Shown in pieces: positions 22,349-30,091 of a stretch of DNA of 31,380 nucleotides. Every line of letters starts with the position of its first letter. Positions within the stretch are counted from its first letter, which is position 1. This DNA is from CAZLXG01 sp964563585 (GTDB lineage Bacteria; Bacteroidota; Bacteroidia; Flavobacteriales; Flavobacteriaceae), in assembly GCA_964563585.1 (NCBI GenBank), contig CAZLXG010000024.1, positions 1-31,380 of the forward strand, read 5' to 3'. The position numbers and the translations under genes were made by a program. Below the pieces are notes generated by a model. It was given only the letters and a program-made list of their open reading frames with translations. It was not told the DNA's origin and ran no database searches.

Positions 22349-23716
22349 TTAACCGTTATTCCAATCTATTTTTCGAGACACATACATGACGATGGCTAAG
22401 ATTAAAAACAAACCTATACTGCCTACTAAAAGCGCGTAGTTTTCTAATTGAATTATAACGTAAATGAAGGTGTATAATGCTGTTAATGATAGCCCAATAA
22501 AGAGCGGAAATTTAAATGTTTTTAATATGGATTTTGAATATAATGTGATCAATGTGATGACCGATATACTTGCTATTAAATAAGCTTTTAGGAAATTACT
22601 ATGTTCTGAAATTGAGACTAATAACGTGTAAAACATGGTAAGTGAGATACCAATCATTAAATATTGAAATGGATGAATATCGATTTTGCTCATGGTTTGT
22701 ATGAGAAAGAAAATTAAAAAAGTAAGCCCAATAACTAGGAATCCGTATTTTGCTGAGCGTTCACTTTTTTGATATTCGTCTACCATAACCATAAATTTTG
22801 TGCCGAATGCAAATTGGTTGAGGTTTGGTATTTTGTTTAAATGCTGTTGAGAAAAAGCCCTATTAATATGCAGAATTTTCCAATCTGCTTTAAAACCAAC
22901 TTTTGTGATTTCTTTAGTGTCATCATTAGGCAGATAATTACCTATAAAACTCGGGTCTGCCCAATTGGATATCATGTTCATAGTTGTAGTTTTTCCTATT
23001 GGAATTATTTCTATTTGTTTACTACCATTAAAAATCATGTTGAAATTAAATTTTTTAGAACGCTCTATTGGTATATCACTTTTTTTAATAAATGAAGATT
23101 CTAATTCATTTAAAAAGACATTATTTGAGTTATTAAAATTAGTTTCGAAAGCATATTTTGAATTATTTAAATCAATAATCATTTCGTTCTTGATTCCTTT
23201 TAAATTTGAAGTTTTAATGATGATTGTTGCTTTATCCCAAATAAGGTCTTCATCTTTAATATCCTTTATTGAGAGATGAGGTTTTATGAAGTTTCCTGAA
23301 AAACTCATTTTTGAAGTATATACTGCAGATTCAAAATTTCCGCGATTTAGTGTTTTAGAATCTACTGAAACTTTAGCGTTAAGGTTTTCCGGAAATAGAT
23401 AAGCATACTTAATATTTGTTTGTGTTTCTGTAGAATATGTTTTTGTTTTTTTATTATAAAGAGTAGTTTCTTTATATGTTTTGTATGGTAGTTTTAATAT
23501 TGGTCCATACACAAGAACATTATTGCCCCATTTTTCATTAATCTCATTTACAACATCATTTTGCCTAAAAGCACGTTCTTCTATAAGGTTGTTTATATAT
23601 GAAAGTGGAATTAATAATATGATAACTAATAAGCCTACCATAAGCATGCGTGCTGTAATTGAAGTTTTCACCCAACTACCAAATTTGTTTACGTTTTGTT
23701 TGTTTGTGTTTTCCAT
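22349..23716 (-). CDS. creD: Cell envelope integrity protein CreD
   Basis: The 455-residue protein matches CreD: an N-terminal transmembrane helix (about residues 22-45), a large periplasmic domain (WGNNVLVYGPILKLPYK to RAFSQQHLNKIPNLNQFAFG) and five to six C-terminal helices with the signature DIHPFQYLMIGISLTMFYTLLVSISEH. In proteobacteria CreD belongs to the CreBC regulon and affects envelope integrity and colicin tolerance. Here it is instead next to a winged-helix regulator and has a palindromic operator candidate 16 bp upstream of its start. Confidence 0.92.
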   Translation of the reverse strand: MENTNKQNVNKFGSWVKTSITARMLMVGLLVIILLIPLSYINNLIEERAFRQNDVVNEINEKWGNNVLVYGPILKLPYKTYKETTLYNKKTKTYSTETQTNIKYAYLFPENLNAKVSVDSKTLNRGNFESAVYTSKMSFSGNFIKPHLSIKDIKDEDLIWDKATIIIKTSNLKGIKNEMIIDLNNSKYAFETNFNNSNNVFLNELESSFIKKSDIPIERSKKFNFNMIFNGSKQIEIIPIGKTTTMNMISNWADPSFIGNYLPNDDTKEITKVGFKADWKILHINRAFSQQHLNKIPNLNQFAFGTKFMVMVDEYQKSERSAKYGFLVIGLTFLIFFLIQTMSKIDIHPFQYLMIGISLTMFYTLLVSISEHSNFLKAYLIASISVITLITLYSKSILKTFKFPLFIGLSLTALYTFIYVIIQLENYALLVGSIGLFLILAIVMYVSRKIDWNNG

Positions 23717-23732
23717 GTTAATTATTTTAAAG

Positions 23733-23751
23733 TACTTTGAAATGCAAAGTA
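23733..23751. promoter_or_regulatory. Palindromic operator candidate upstream of creD
   Basis: TACTTTG-AAATG-CAAAGTA is a perfect 7+7 bp dyad. The same dyad, with one spacer difference and matching flanks, occurs upstream of the gene at 24271-24876. The winged-helix protein encoded between them is the likely ligand. Confidence 0.72.
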
Positions 23752-23770
23752 AAATGATAAAAAAATAGTT

Positions 23771-24064
23771 TTATTGTTTGTTAATTAATTTTTCTAATGC
23801 GTTAATGTGTTTTTTAAATGCTGCTCTACCAAGCTTTGTGACTCTGTAACGTGTATTTGGTTTTCGACCAATAAACTGTTTTTCAACAGAAATATATTCA
23901 GATTTTTCAAGTGCTTTTGTATGGCTTGCTAAATTACCGTCGGTAGCACCTAATAATTCTTTTAGCATATTAAAATCGGCATATTCATTCATCATTAAAA
24001 TAGACATGATGCCCAATCTAATACGGTGGTCGAATGCTTTATTTATATTGGTTATTATACTCAT
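23771..24064 (-). CDS. Winged-helix transcriptional regulator
   Basis: This 97-residue protein is a single winged-helix domain: AFDHRIRLGIMSILMMNEYA, the recognition region LLGATDGNLASHTKALEKSEYI, and the wing KQFIGRKPNTRYRVTKLGRAA. It fits the ArsR/MarR-like HTH family usually annotated transcriptional regulator, which lies next to creD in many Bacteroidota. It has no ligand domain. It is encoded within the membrane-gene operon whose promoter regions carry the repeated TACTTTG-N5-CAAAGTA dyad, so autoregulation and control of creD are likely. Confidence 0.88.
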   Translation of the reverse strand: MSIITNINKAFDHRIRLGIMSILMMNEYADFNMLKELLGATDGNLASHTKALEKSEYISVEKQFIGRKPNTRYRVTKLGRAAFKKHINALEKLINKQ

Positions 24065-24091
24065 TATACGTTTAGTAATAGAATTTAAATT

Positions 24092-24268
24092 TTATATAAA
24101 TAGATTACCCAAAAAGTGATTATTGGTAATAATGCTAAAGACTTTATATACATGTTTTTTAGTTTTTCTCTTTATAAATTTATTTATATAAAACGATAGT
24201 AGAATTGGAGATTCGAAAACCACTAAATAAAAAATTATTGAAACTAAAATCCAAATAATGATTTCCAT
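24092..24268 (-). CDS. Small membrane protein (58 aa)
   Basis: An ATG at 24268, two bases after the stop of the upstream gene, opens a 58-codon frame: MEIIIWILVSIIFYLVVFES, then a second hydrophobic stretch PILLSFYINKF and a basic tail (KRKTKKHVYK). It fills the space between the 201-residue membrane protein gene and the winged-helix regulator, and tight spacing supports translation as part of that operon. I recognise no family; the frame could also be fortuitous. Confidence 0.55.
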   Translation of the reverse strand: MEIIIWILVSIIFYLVVFESPILLSFYINKFIKRKTKKHVYKVFSIITNNHFLGNLFI

Positions 24269-24270
24269 TT

Positions 24271-24876
24271 TTATTTATCATACTTAAAATACATCCAGCT
24301 ACCATAAATAATATGCATAACACCAAAGCCAAAAACCCAAATCCAAAAACCATAACCAGGAAACCAAGCGCAAATTAAGCCTAAAATTATTTGTATAAAA
24401 CCTAAATAACGAATATCTCCAATACTATATTTTGAGGCATTAACTAGTGCTAATCCATAAAATAAAAGCATTAATGCTCCTGTTTGTCCATATTTTTGTT
24501 GATTTAAAATAATTAGAATATAGAAACCACCAACTACTAATGGAATTAAAAAATTAAGCACTAAACGTTGTGAAGTTGCATCCCAAATTTTTTCACCTTG
24601 TTTTTTTGCTTTTTTTGTAGTTAAGTAAATACCAGTAATAATACTAAAGAAGGCTATTAAAAATAGAATAAGAACACATAGCTTAAATATTGAGCCATCT
24701 AATATTAAATAATCTCTTGTGGATGTTGTTACTAACCAATATGCAATTGAAGCGCCAACTAAAGCATATATACCAGCTAAAATCCCTGATAAACCACTAA
24801 GTGAAATAAAACGTGATGATTTATTCATTAAATCTTTAATCTCGCTTATGTCTTTTAAATAATTTTTTGATTCCAT
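24271..24876 (-). CDS. Polytopic membrane protein in the winged-helix regulator operon
   Basis: The 201-residue protein has about six hydrophobic helices after a short charged N-terminus (DISEIKDLMNKSSRFISLSG). It contains GLSGILAGIYALVGA early and GFIQIILGLICAWFPGYGFW followed by GVMHIIYGSWMY late. Similar proteins are found upstream of small winged-helix regulators in flavobacteria; no function is assigned. The start codon lies 7 bp from the operator dyad at 24884-24902, and the two following genes appear co-transcribed. Confidence 0.78.
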   Translation of the reverse strand: MESKNYLKDISEIKDLMNKSSRFISLSGLSGILAGIYALVGASIAYWLVTTSTRDYLILDGSIFKLCVLILFLIAFFSIITGIYLTTKKAKKQGEKIWDATSQRLVLNFLIPLVVGGFYILIILNQQKYGQTGALMLLFYGLALVNASKYSIGDIRYLGFIQIILGLICAWFPGYGFWIWVFGFGVMHIIYGSWMYFKYDK

Positions 24877-24883
24877 GTAAAAG

Positions 24884-24902
24884 TACTTTGAAATACAAAG
24901 TA
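24884..24902. promoter_or_regulatory. Palindromic operator candidate upstream of the regulator operon
   Basis: TACTTTG-AAATA-CAAAGTA is a perfect dyad, the twin of 23733-23751. Three to four flanking bases on each side (AAAG before, AA after) are also shared. It lies 7 bp upstream of the first gene of the operon. Confidence 0.75.
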
Positions 24903-24914
24903 AATAAATATTTA

Positions 24915-24946
24915 TTGATTAAACTATTAAAGTTTTCTTAATTTTG
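24915..24946 (+). promoter_or_regulatory. Promoter of the DUF1801 gene
   Basis: TTG (24915-24917), a 21-nt spacer and TAATTTTG (24939-24946) match the Bacteroidota -33/-7 consensus. It lies 25 bp before the TTG start codon. Confidence 0.6.
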
Positions 24947-24971
24947 AAAATAATTAATTCAGTTTTAAATT

Positions 24972-25349
24972 TTGAAACCTGTAGACGAATATTTTTTCAA
25001 TCAAAAAGAGCCGTATCAATCTATCATGTTGTATGTTAGAAGTGTTATTTTAAATACGCTTCCAGAAGCAGAGGAGAAGTGTAGTTATAATATTCCGTTT
25101 TACAACTGTCATAATAAACCTATGATATACTTAAATATTTTAAAAGGTAAAAATTATGTAGATGTTGCTTTTGTTCAAGGCATATTGCTTGAAAAGCAGT
25201 TTCCTGTTTTGAAAAATGATAATAAACGAAAGCAAGTAAGGTCAATTCAACTTAAAACTCTTGAAGATTTAGACCAAGAAAATTTTATACAATTATTACA
25301 TGCTGCTTCAGATTTACTAAGTAAAAGTAAAAAGGCTTGGTTTATTTGA
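24972..25349 (+). CDS. DUF1801 (YdhG-like) domain protein, TTG start
   Basis: The 125-residue protein has the DUF1801 pattern: PVDEYFFNQKEPYQSIMLYVRSVILNTLPEAEEKCSYNIPFY, a central sheet with YLNILKGKNYVDVAFVQG, and a C-terminal helix. It is a soluble small alpha/beta protein of unknown function. The initiation codon is TTG at 24972. An in-frame TAA lies at 24966-24968 and the first ATG (25026) would cut off the conserved N-terminus, so TTG is the only reasonable start. It ends 7 bp from the convergent outer-membrane gene. Confidence 0.82.
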   Translation: MKPVDEYFFNQKEPYQSIMLYVRSVILNTLPEAEEKCSYNIPFYNCHNKPMIYLNILKGKNYVDVAFVQGILLEKQFPVLKNDNKRKQVRSIQLKTLEDLDQENFIQLLHAASDLLSKSKKAWFI

Positions 25350-25356
25350 AATATTT

Positions 25357-26217
25357 TTAAATTCTAAAAATTCCTCCAAACGAAATAACACGTTGTAAAT
25401 AAAAGAAGTGTTGCGATGCGCTTTCAGTAGAATTATTTGTAGTTCTAATATCTGGCATATTAATATATCCACCTCTTAAATCTAATTGCATAAAAAAGTG
25501 TTTAAAAAAGGTGAAATTTAAACCTGCATTAAGTGCAATACCATAACCAGCTATATGAAACTCGTCGTATCTTTCTTTTTGAAGTAATGTTGTATTAGAT
25601 TTTGGATACAAAACACCTGCACCAAATCCTTCAGTAATATTTAATTGAAATTTATCTGTGTTATTAATATTAAATAATGAAGAAATATCATCGAAACGAG
25701 AAAGTTCTGTGTACACAAAATTCAATCCATTGGTGTGTTCAAAAAGCAAAAAATCCTCAGATACAAGAAATTCTTCATTGTTATAATCTCCATTATAAAT
25801 ACTGCCAGGGTCGGTATTTGGCAAATTAATATAACCATCAATAGTTTCAGTTCTATTTCTATTCATTACGTATTTCATATGGTCAGTACCAATAGAAATC
25901 ATATACTTATCAGAAATAAAATATCCCACTTTAATATTAGTTTGTGGGTTTGTAATTCGGGTTGGATTAATATAATCTATATGCCAGCCTTTAGGTTTGT
26001 CATGTGCACCAGCATCGTGTATAGTGAAATTGTAATTTTCTCCTTTAAAATGAATGTCAGACCTTGAAAAGGATTCACGGTTTCCTCCCCAACTTATAAA
26101 GAATTTACCTTTGTTTGAAGCAGTATATTTAGTTTCAATAACATCTTGAGCAAAACTATTTGTAGTTAAAAAGCTAAAAAAGAAGATTGATAGAATTTGG
26201 ATTGATGTAAATTTCAT
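25357..26217 (-). CDS. Outer-membrane beta-barrel protein
   Basis: The 286-residue protein has a signal peptide (MKFTSIQILSIFFFSFLTTNSFAQ) and alternating aromatic strands such as GKFFISWGGNRESF, IKVGYFISDKYMISIG, GLNFVYTELSRF, ALNAGLNFTFFKHFFMQLDLRGGYI and the terminal RVISFGGIFRI ending in a hydrophobic residue, all typical of an eight- or ten-stranded barrel. It should reside in the outer membrane. I do not recognise a more specific family or ligand. It is transcribed alone, 78 bp downstream of kdsA. Confidence 0.82.
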   Translation of the reverse strand: MKFTSIQILSIFFFSFLTTNSFAQDVIETKYTASNKGKFFISWGGNRESFSRSDIHFKGENYNFTIHDAGAHDKPKGWHIDYINPTRITNPQTNIKVGYFISDKYMISIGTDHMKYVMNRNRTETIDGYINLPNTDPGSIYNGDYNNEEFLVSEDFLLFEHTNGLNFVYTELSRFDDISSLFNINNTDKFQLNITEGFGAGVLYPKSNTTLLQKERYDEFHIAGYGIALNAGLNFTFFKHFFMQLDLRGGYINMPDIRTTNNSTESASQHFFYLQRVISFGGIFRI

Positions 26218-26295
26218 TGCTATATTTTGAATGATTTAAGAATAAGCTTTGACGAAATAAAAAGTCATTCCTTAAAAAGGATTTTAATAAATTAT

Positions 26296-27114
26296 TTAAA
26301 GTGATTGAACCGTTTTTCTAATAGCTACTAAATTAGTAAGCAACTGCTCTAAATTACCTAAATGAAGCATGTTCGCGCCATCGCTTTTCGCATTTGCAGG
26401 GTCGAAATGAGTTTCAATAAAAAGACCATCTACATTATTTACTATTCCAGCTCTGGCAATGGTTTCAATCATATCTGGTCTTCCTCCAGTTACACCTGTA
26501 TTTTGGTTTGGTTGTTGTAACGAATGTGTTACATCTAAAACCACTGGAGCATATTTGCGCATAGTTGGAATACCACGGAAATCGACAATCATATCTTGGT
26601 AGCCAAACATCGTGCCTCTATCTGTTATCCAAGCTTTATTGCTGCCAGAATCTTTTACTTTTTGTACAGCATGTTTCATAGCCTCAGGACTCATAAATTG
26701 TCCTTTTTTAAGATTGACAACTTTACCCGTTTTTGCTGCAGCAACGACTAAATCGGTTTGGCGTACTAAAAATGCAGGGATTTGTAAAACATCAACATAT
26801 TCTGCAGCTAATTCTGCATCAGAATTTTGATGAATATCGGTAACTGTTGGCACATCAAAAGTATCGGAAACTTTTTTTAGAATTTTTAAAGCTTTTTCAT
26901 TTCCAATTCCTGAAAAACTATCAATTCTGCTTCGGTTTGCTTTTTTAAAACTTCCTTTAAAAATATATGGAATTTCTAATTTATTGGTAATACTCACTAC
27001 TTTTTCAGCAATACGTAAAGCCATATCTTCACTTTCAATAGCACATGGACCACAAAGAAGGAAGAAATTGTTAGAATTGGTGTGTTTTATTTTTGGAATG
27101 TCTTGAAGATTCAT
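26296..27114 (-). CDS. kdsA: 3-deoxy-8-phosphooctulonate synthase (KDO-8-P synthase), metal-dependent class
   Basis: The 272-residue TIM-barrel enzyme joins PEP and arabinose-5-phosphate in lipopolysaccharide KDO synthesis. All family segments are present: LLCGPCAIES, FKGSFKKANRSRIDSFSG, VTDIHQ, QIPAFLVRQTDL, KKGQFMSP, WITDRG, LDVTHSLQQPN and FIETHFDPANAKSDGANM. Cys24 in GPCAIES, where metal-independent enzymes have Asn, places it in the metal-dependent class. I use ATG 27114; the in-frame TTG one codon upstream is less likely. A TATCTTTG -7-like box lies at 27148-27141. Confidence 0.96.
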   Translation of the reverse strand: MNLQDIPKIKHTNSNNFFLLCGPCAIESEDMALRIAEKVVSITNKLEIPYIFKGSFKKANRSRIDSFSGIGNEKALKILKKVSDTFDVPTVTDIHQNSDAELAAEYVDVLQIPAFLVRQTDLVVAAAKTGKVVNLKKGQFMSPEAMKHAVQKVKDSGSNKAWITDRGTMFGYQDMIVDFRGIPTMRKYAPVVLDVTHSLQQPNQNTGVTGGRPDMIETIARAGIVNNVDGLFIETHFDPANAKSDGANMLHLGNLEQLLTNLVAIRKTVQSL

Positions 27115-27132
27115 CAACCTAAAGTTTCAAAT

Positions 27133-27656
27133 TTAAGCAACAAAGATAATCATTTTAATTCGTATAATCCAGATTGCCATTATAAAGTTTGAAGCAACAA
27201 AAACGCCTCCATAAATAATAAAACGTGTTGTGCGTTTAGTAAGCGATTCAACATCAAAAATATCTAATAAATAGGCTAAAATTAAATAGGAAGATAAACA
27301 TACAAAAGTAATACCTNNNNNNNNNNNNNNNNNNNNNNNNNNNNNNNNNNNNNNNNNNNNNNNNNNNNNNNNNNNNNNNNNNNNNNNNNNNNNNNNNNNN
27401 NNNNNNNNNNNNNNNNATCTAATAAATAGGCTAAAATTAAATAGGAAGATAAACATACAAAAGTAATACCTAGTACAAGATTTAGTTTTCTATTTGGTTT
27501 TAAAATTTGCCATAAAAAAGGAATTCCAAATAATAATATAGGATATGCATTTATACTATTACTTCTATTTATATCTGCAAACCAGTATACAGTAACTGCT
27601 ATAAAGTACAAATAAGGGATGAATTTCGAATAATTACTAATTGTTTTCAATGCCAT
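27133..27656 (-). CDS. Four-helix membrane protein, split by a false assembly gap
   Basis: Two partial frames flank 100 N (27317-27416), and both encode GITFVCLSSYLILAYLLD because the 55 bp at 27262-27316 recur exactly at 27417-27471. Dropping the N run and one 55-bp copy (155 bp) leaves 369 bp, an uninterrupted frame of 122 residues from 27656 to 27133. The joined protein has about four hydrophobic helices (FIPYLYFIAVTVYWFAD; YPILLFGIPFLW; the GITF segment; IIYGGVFVASNFIMAIWII). Its family is not clear to me. It precedes kdsA on the same strand. Confidence 0.78.
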
Positions 27657-27814
27657 TAAATTATGATGTTTTTTGAGATTAAATAAGGGTTAGTAATGTA
27701 AAAATAAAAAATAGTTTCACTTGCTACTAATCAGCCATTTAACGAACAGTAATCGTTAAAATTATATTAAAAGTAAATAATAACATTATTTTAACTTAAT
27801 TTGAAAATTACATG

Positions 27815-27822
27815 TACCTTTG
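27815..27822 (+). promoter_or_regulatory. -7 promoter box of typA
   Basis: TACCTTTG followed by C matches TAnnTTTG, 27 bp before the typA ATG. No TTG at a suitable -33 distance is visible. Confidence 0.65.
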
Positions 27823-27849
27823 CACGCTTAAAATAAGGTAGCGTAAATT

Positions 27850-29649
27850 ATGGCTAATATTAAAAATATTGCAATTATTGCACACGTAGATCATGGTAAA
27901 ACAACTTTGGTTGATAAAATCATGTATCATTGTCAGTTATTTCGTGAAAACCAAAATACTGGAGATTTAATTCTTGATAGTAACGATTTAGAACGAGAAA
28001 GAGGAATTACAATTACATCCAAAAACGTTTCTGTAATTTATAAAGACACGAAAATTAATATTATTGATACACCTGGTCACGCCGATTTTGGAGGAGAAGT
28101 TGAGCGAGTTCTTAATATGGCTGATGGCGTTTTGTTATTAGTAGATGCATTTGAAGGACCAATGCCTCAAACGCGTTTTGTATTACAGAAGGCTCTAGAT
28201 CTAGGTTTAAAGCCATGTGTTGTAATTAATAAAGTTGATAAAGAAAACTGTACTCCAGAAGAGGTTCACGAAAAAGTGTTCGATTTAATGTTTGAATTGG
28301 GGGCAGAAGAATGGCAATTAGATTTTCCTACGGTTTATGGTTCGGCAAAACATAATTGGATGAGTGATGATTGGCAAAATGAAACAGATAATATTGAACC
28401 ATTATTAGATATGGTTATCGAACATATTCCTTCACCTAAAATTGAAGAAGGAAATACACAAATGTTAATTACATCGTTAGATTTTTCTTCGTTTACAGGA
28501 AGAATTGCAATTGGTCGTTTAACACGTGGCGAATTAAAAATAGGACAAAATATATCTTTAGTAAAAAGAGATAAAAGCATAGTAAAATCTAAAATTAAAG
28601 AATTACATATTTTTGAAGGTTTAGGTCGTGTAAAAGTTGATAGTGTGCAAACAGGAGATATTTGTGCAATTGTTGGTTTAGAAGGTTTTGAAATTGGAGA
28701 TACAGTTGCCGATTGGGAAAATCCAGAAGGATTAAAAACAATAGCTATTGATGAGCCTACAATGAGTATGTTGTTTACAATTAACGATTCGCCTTTCTTC
28801 GGAAAAGATGGAAAATTTGTAACATCTCGACATATAAAAGATCGTTTAGCTAAAGAGTTAGAAAAGAATTTAGCACTTAGAGTTGAAGAAACTAATAGTG
28901 CTGATAAATTTATAGTATTTGGTCGTGGTGTGTTACACTTATCTGTTTTAATTGAAACAATGCGTCGTGAAGGTTATGAGCTTCAAATTGGTCAACCTCA
29001 AGTGATTATAAAAGAAATTGATGGTGTAAAATGTGAGCCTGTCGAAGAAATGACTATTGATTTACCAGAAACAGTTTCTGGTAAAGCTATTGAAATGGTG
29101 ACGATACGTAAAGGTGAAATGACAAGTATGGTAGCAAAAGGTGACCGTATGGTTTGCGAATTTATTGTGCCATCAAGAGGTATTATAGGTTTACGAAATC
29201 AATTACTTACAGCTACAGCTGGTGAGGCTATTATGGCTCATAGATTTAAAGAATACCAACCTTTAAAAGGAGGTATTCCTGAACGTCAAAACGGAAGTTT
29301 AGTGTCAATGGAAAAAGGACAAGCAATCCCTTATTCAATTGATAAATTACAAGATAGAGGTAAGTTCTTTGTTGATCCAGGTGAAGATATTTATGAAGGC
29401 CAAGTAATTGGTGAAAATTCTCGTGGTGATGATATGACTGTAAACGTAACTAAAACTAAAAAGATGAGTAATGTACGTTCTTCGGGAGCAGATGATAAAG
29501 CTAAGATTGTACCAGCAATTAAGTTTTCGTTGGAAGAAGCTTTAGAATATATTCAAAAAGATGAATACGTTGAAGTTACACCTAATTTTTTACGTTTACG
29601 TAAAGTTTTCTTAACCGAAGTAGAGAGAAAACGTAATAAATCAATCTAA
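27850..29649 (+). CDS. typA: Translational GTPase TypA/BipA
   Basis: The 599-residue GTPase has all G motifs: AHVDHGKTTL (G1, residues ~11-20), RGITITSKN (G2), DTPGHADFGGEV (G3), NKVDK (G4) and GSAKH (G5). EF-G-like beta-barrel and alpha/beta domains follow, and then the TypA-specific C-terminal domain (NSLRLRK-like region NFLRLRKVFL). It binds ribosomes and aids 50S assembly, cold growth and stress responses. Length is normal for the family. It is a monocistronic unit bounded by its own -7 box and a terminator. Confidence 0.97.
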   Translation: MANIKNIAIIAHVDHGKTTLVDKIMYHCQLFRENQNTGDLILDSNDLERERGITITSKNVSVIYKDTKINIIDTPGHADFGGEVERVLNMADGVLLLVDAFEGPMPQTRFVLQKALDLGLKPCVVINKVDKENCTPEEVHEKVFDLMFELGAEEWQLDFPTVYGSAKHNWMSDDWQNETDNIEPLLDMVIEHIPSPKIEEGNTQMLITSLDFSSFTGRIAIGRLTRGELKIGQNISLVKRDKSIVKSKIKELHIFEGLGRVKVDSVQTGDICAIVGLEGFEIGDTVADWENPEGLKTIAIDEPTMSMLFTINDSPFFGKDGKFVTSRHIKDRLAKELEKNLALRVEETNSADKFIVFGRGVLHLSVLIETMRREGYELQIGQPQVIIKEIDGVKCEPVEEMTIDLPETVSGKAIEMVTIRKGEMTSMVAKGDRMVCEFIVPSRGIIGLRNQLLTATAGEAIMAHRFKEYQPLKGGIPERQNGSLVSMEKGQAIPYSIDKLQDRGKFFVDPGEDIYEGQVIGENSRGDDMTVNVTKTKKMSNVRSSGADDKAKIVPAIKFSLEEALEYIQKDEYVEVTPNFLRLRKVFLTEVERKRNKSI

Positions 29650-29674
29650 ATTATTAAATTAGTAAAAAATCTTT

Positions 29675-29708
29675 AAAGGGAAATTCTATTAGAGTTTTCC
29701 TTTTTTTT
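29675..29708 (+). terminator. Intrinsic terminator after typA
   Basis: AAAGGGAAA pairs with TTTTCCTTT (nine pairs, one G-U) around an 11-nt loop, with a run of T to 29708. The next ORF begins at the end of that tract. Confidence 0.72.
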
Positions 29709-29720
29709 ATGACATATTTT

Positions 29721-29960
29721 ATGGAAATATTTGGAATTACAGGAACGGAATATATTGGTTATTTAGCATCATTAATGGTTCTTATATCATTTACAATGAA
29801 AAACGTTAAGAAATTACGTATAGTAAATATGATAGGGTGTATTTTGTTTATACTATATGGTTTTTTTATGCCTTCTATCAGAATCGGGTTGCCTATAATT
29901 ATTGCAAATGCAGCAATTTTCTGTGTTAACTTATATTACCTTCTTAAGAATAATAAATAG
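29721..29960 (+). CDS. YgjV-like small membrane protein
   Basis: The protein has three hydrophobic helices: EYIGYLASLMVLISFTMKNV, LRIVNMIGCILFILYGFFMP and GLPIIIANAAIFCVNLYYLL. This is the pattern of the YgjV family, whose members in Bacteroidota are sometimes mislabelled as uroporphyrinogen decarboxylase. I prefer ATG 29721 (MEIFGITGTEYIGY). The ATG at 29709 adds four residues and touches the typA terminator T tract. Function is unknown. Confidence 0.75.
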   Translation: MEIFGITGTEYIGYLASLMVLISFTMKNVKKLRIVNMIGCILFILYGFFMPSIRIGLPIIIANAAIFCVNLYYLLKNNK

Positions 29961-30018
29961 TATTAATATTCTCTTATATCGTGCAATTTTAAATGTTAAT
30001 AATCGTTAAAGGATTTTG

Positions 30019-30026
30019 TATATTTG
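30019..30026 (+). promoter_or_regulatory. -7 box upstream of the flippase gene
   Basis: TATATTTG matches TAnnTTTG, 65 bp before the TTG start at 30092. The -33 element is not evident. Confidence 0.4.
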
Positions 30027-30091
30027 ATTCGTTCAAAAAAAACAAAATCAAAAAATAAATCTATTTATATTTTTAGCTGAAAAAATTGTAA

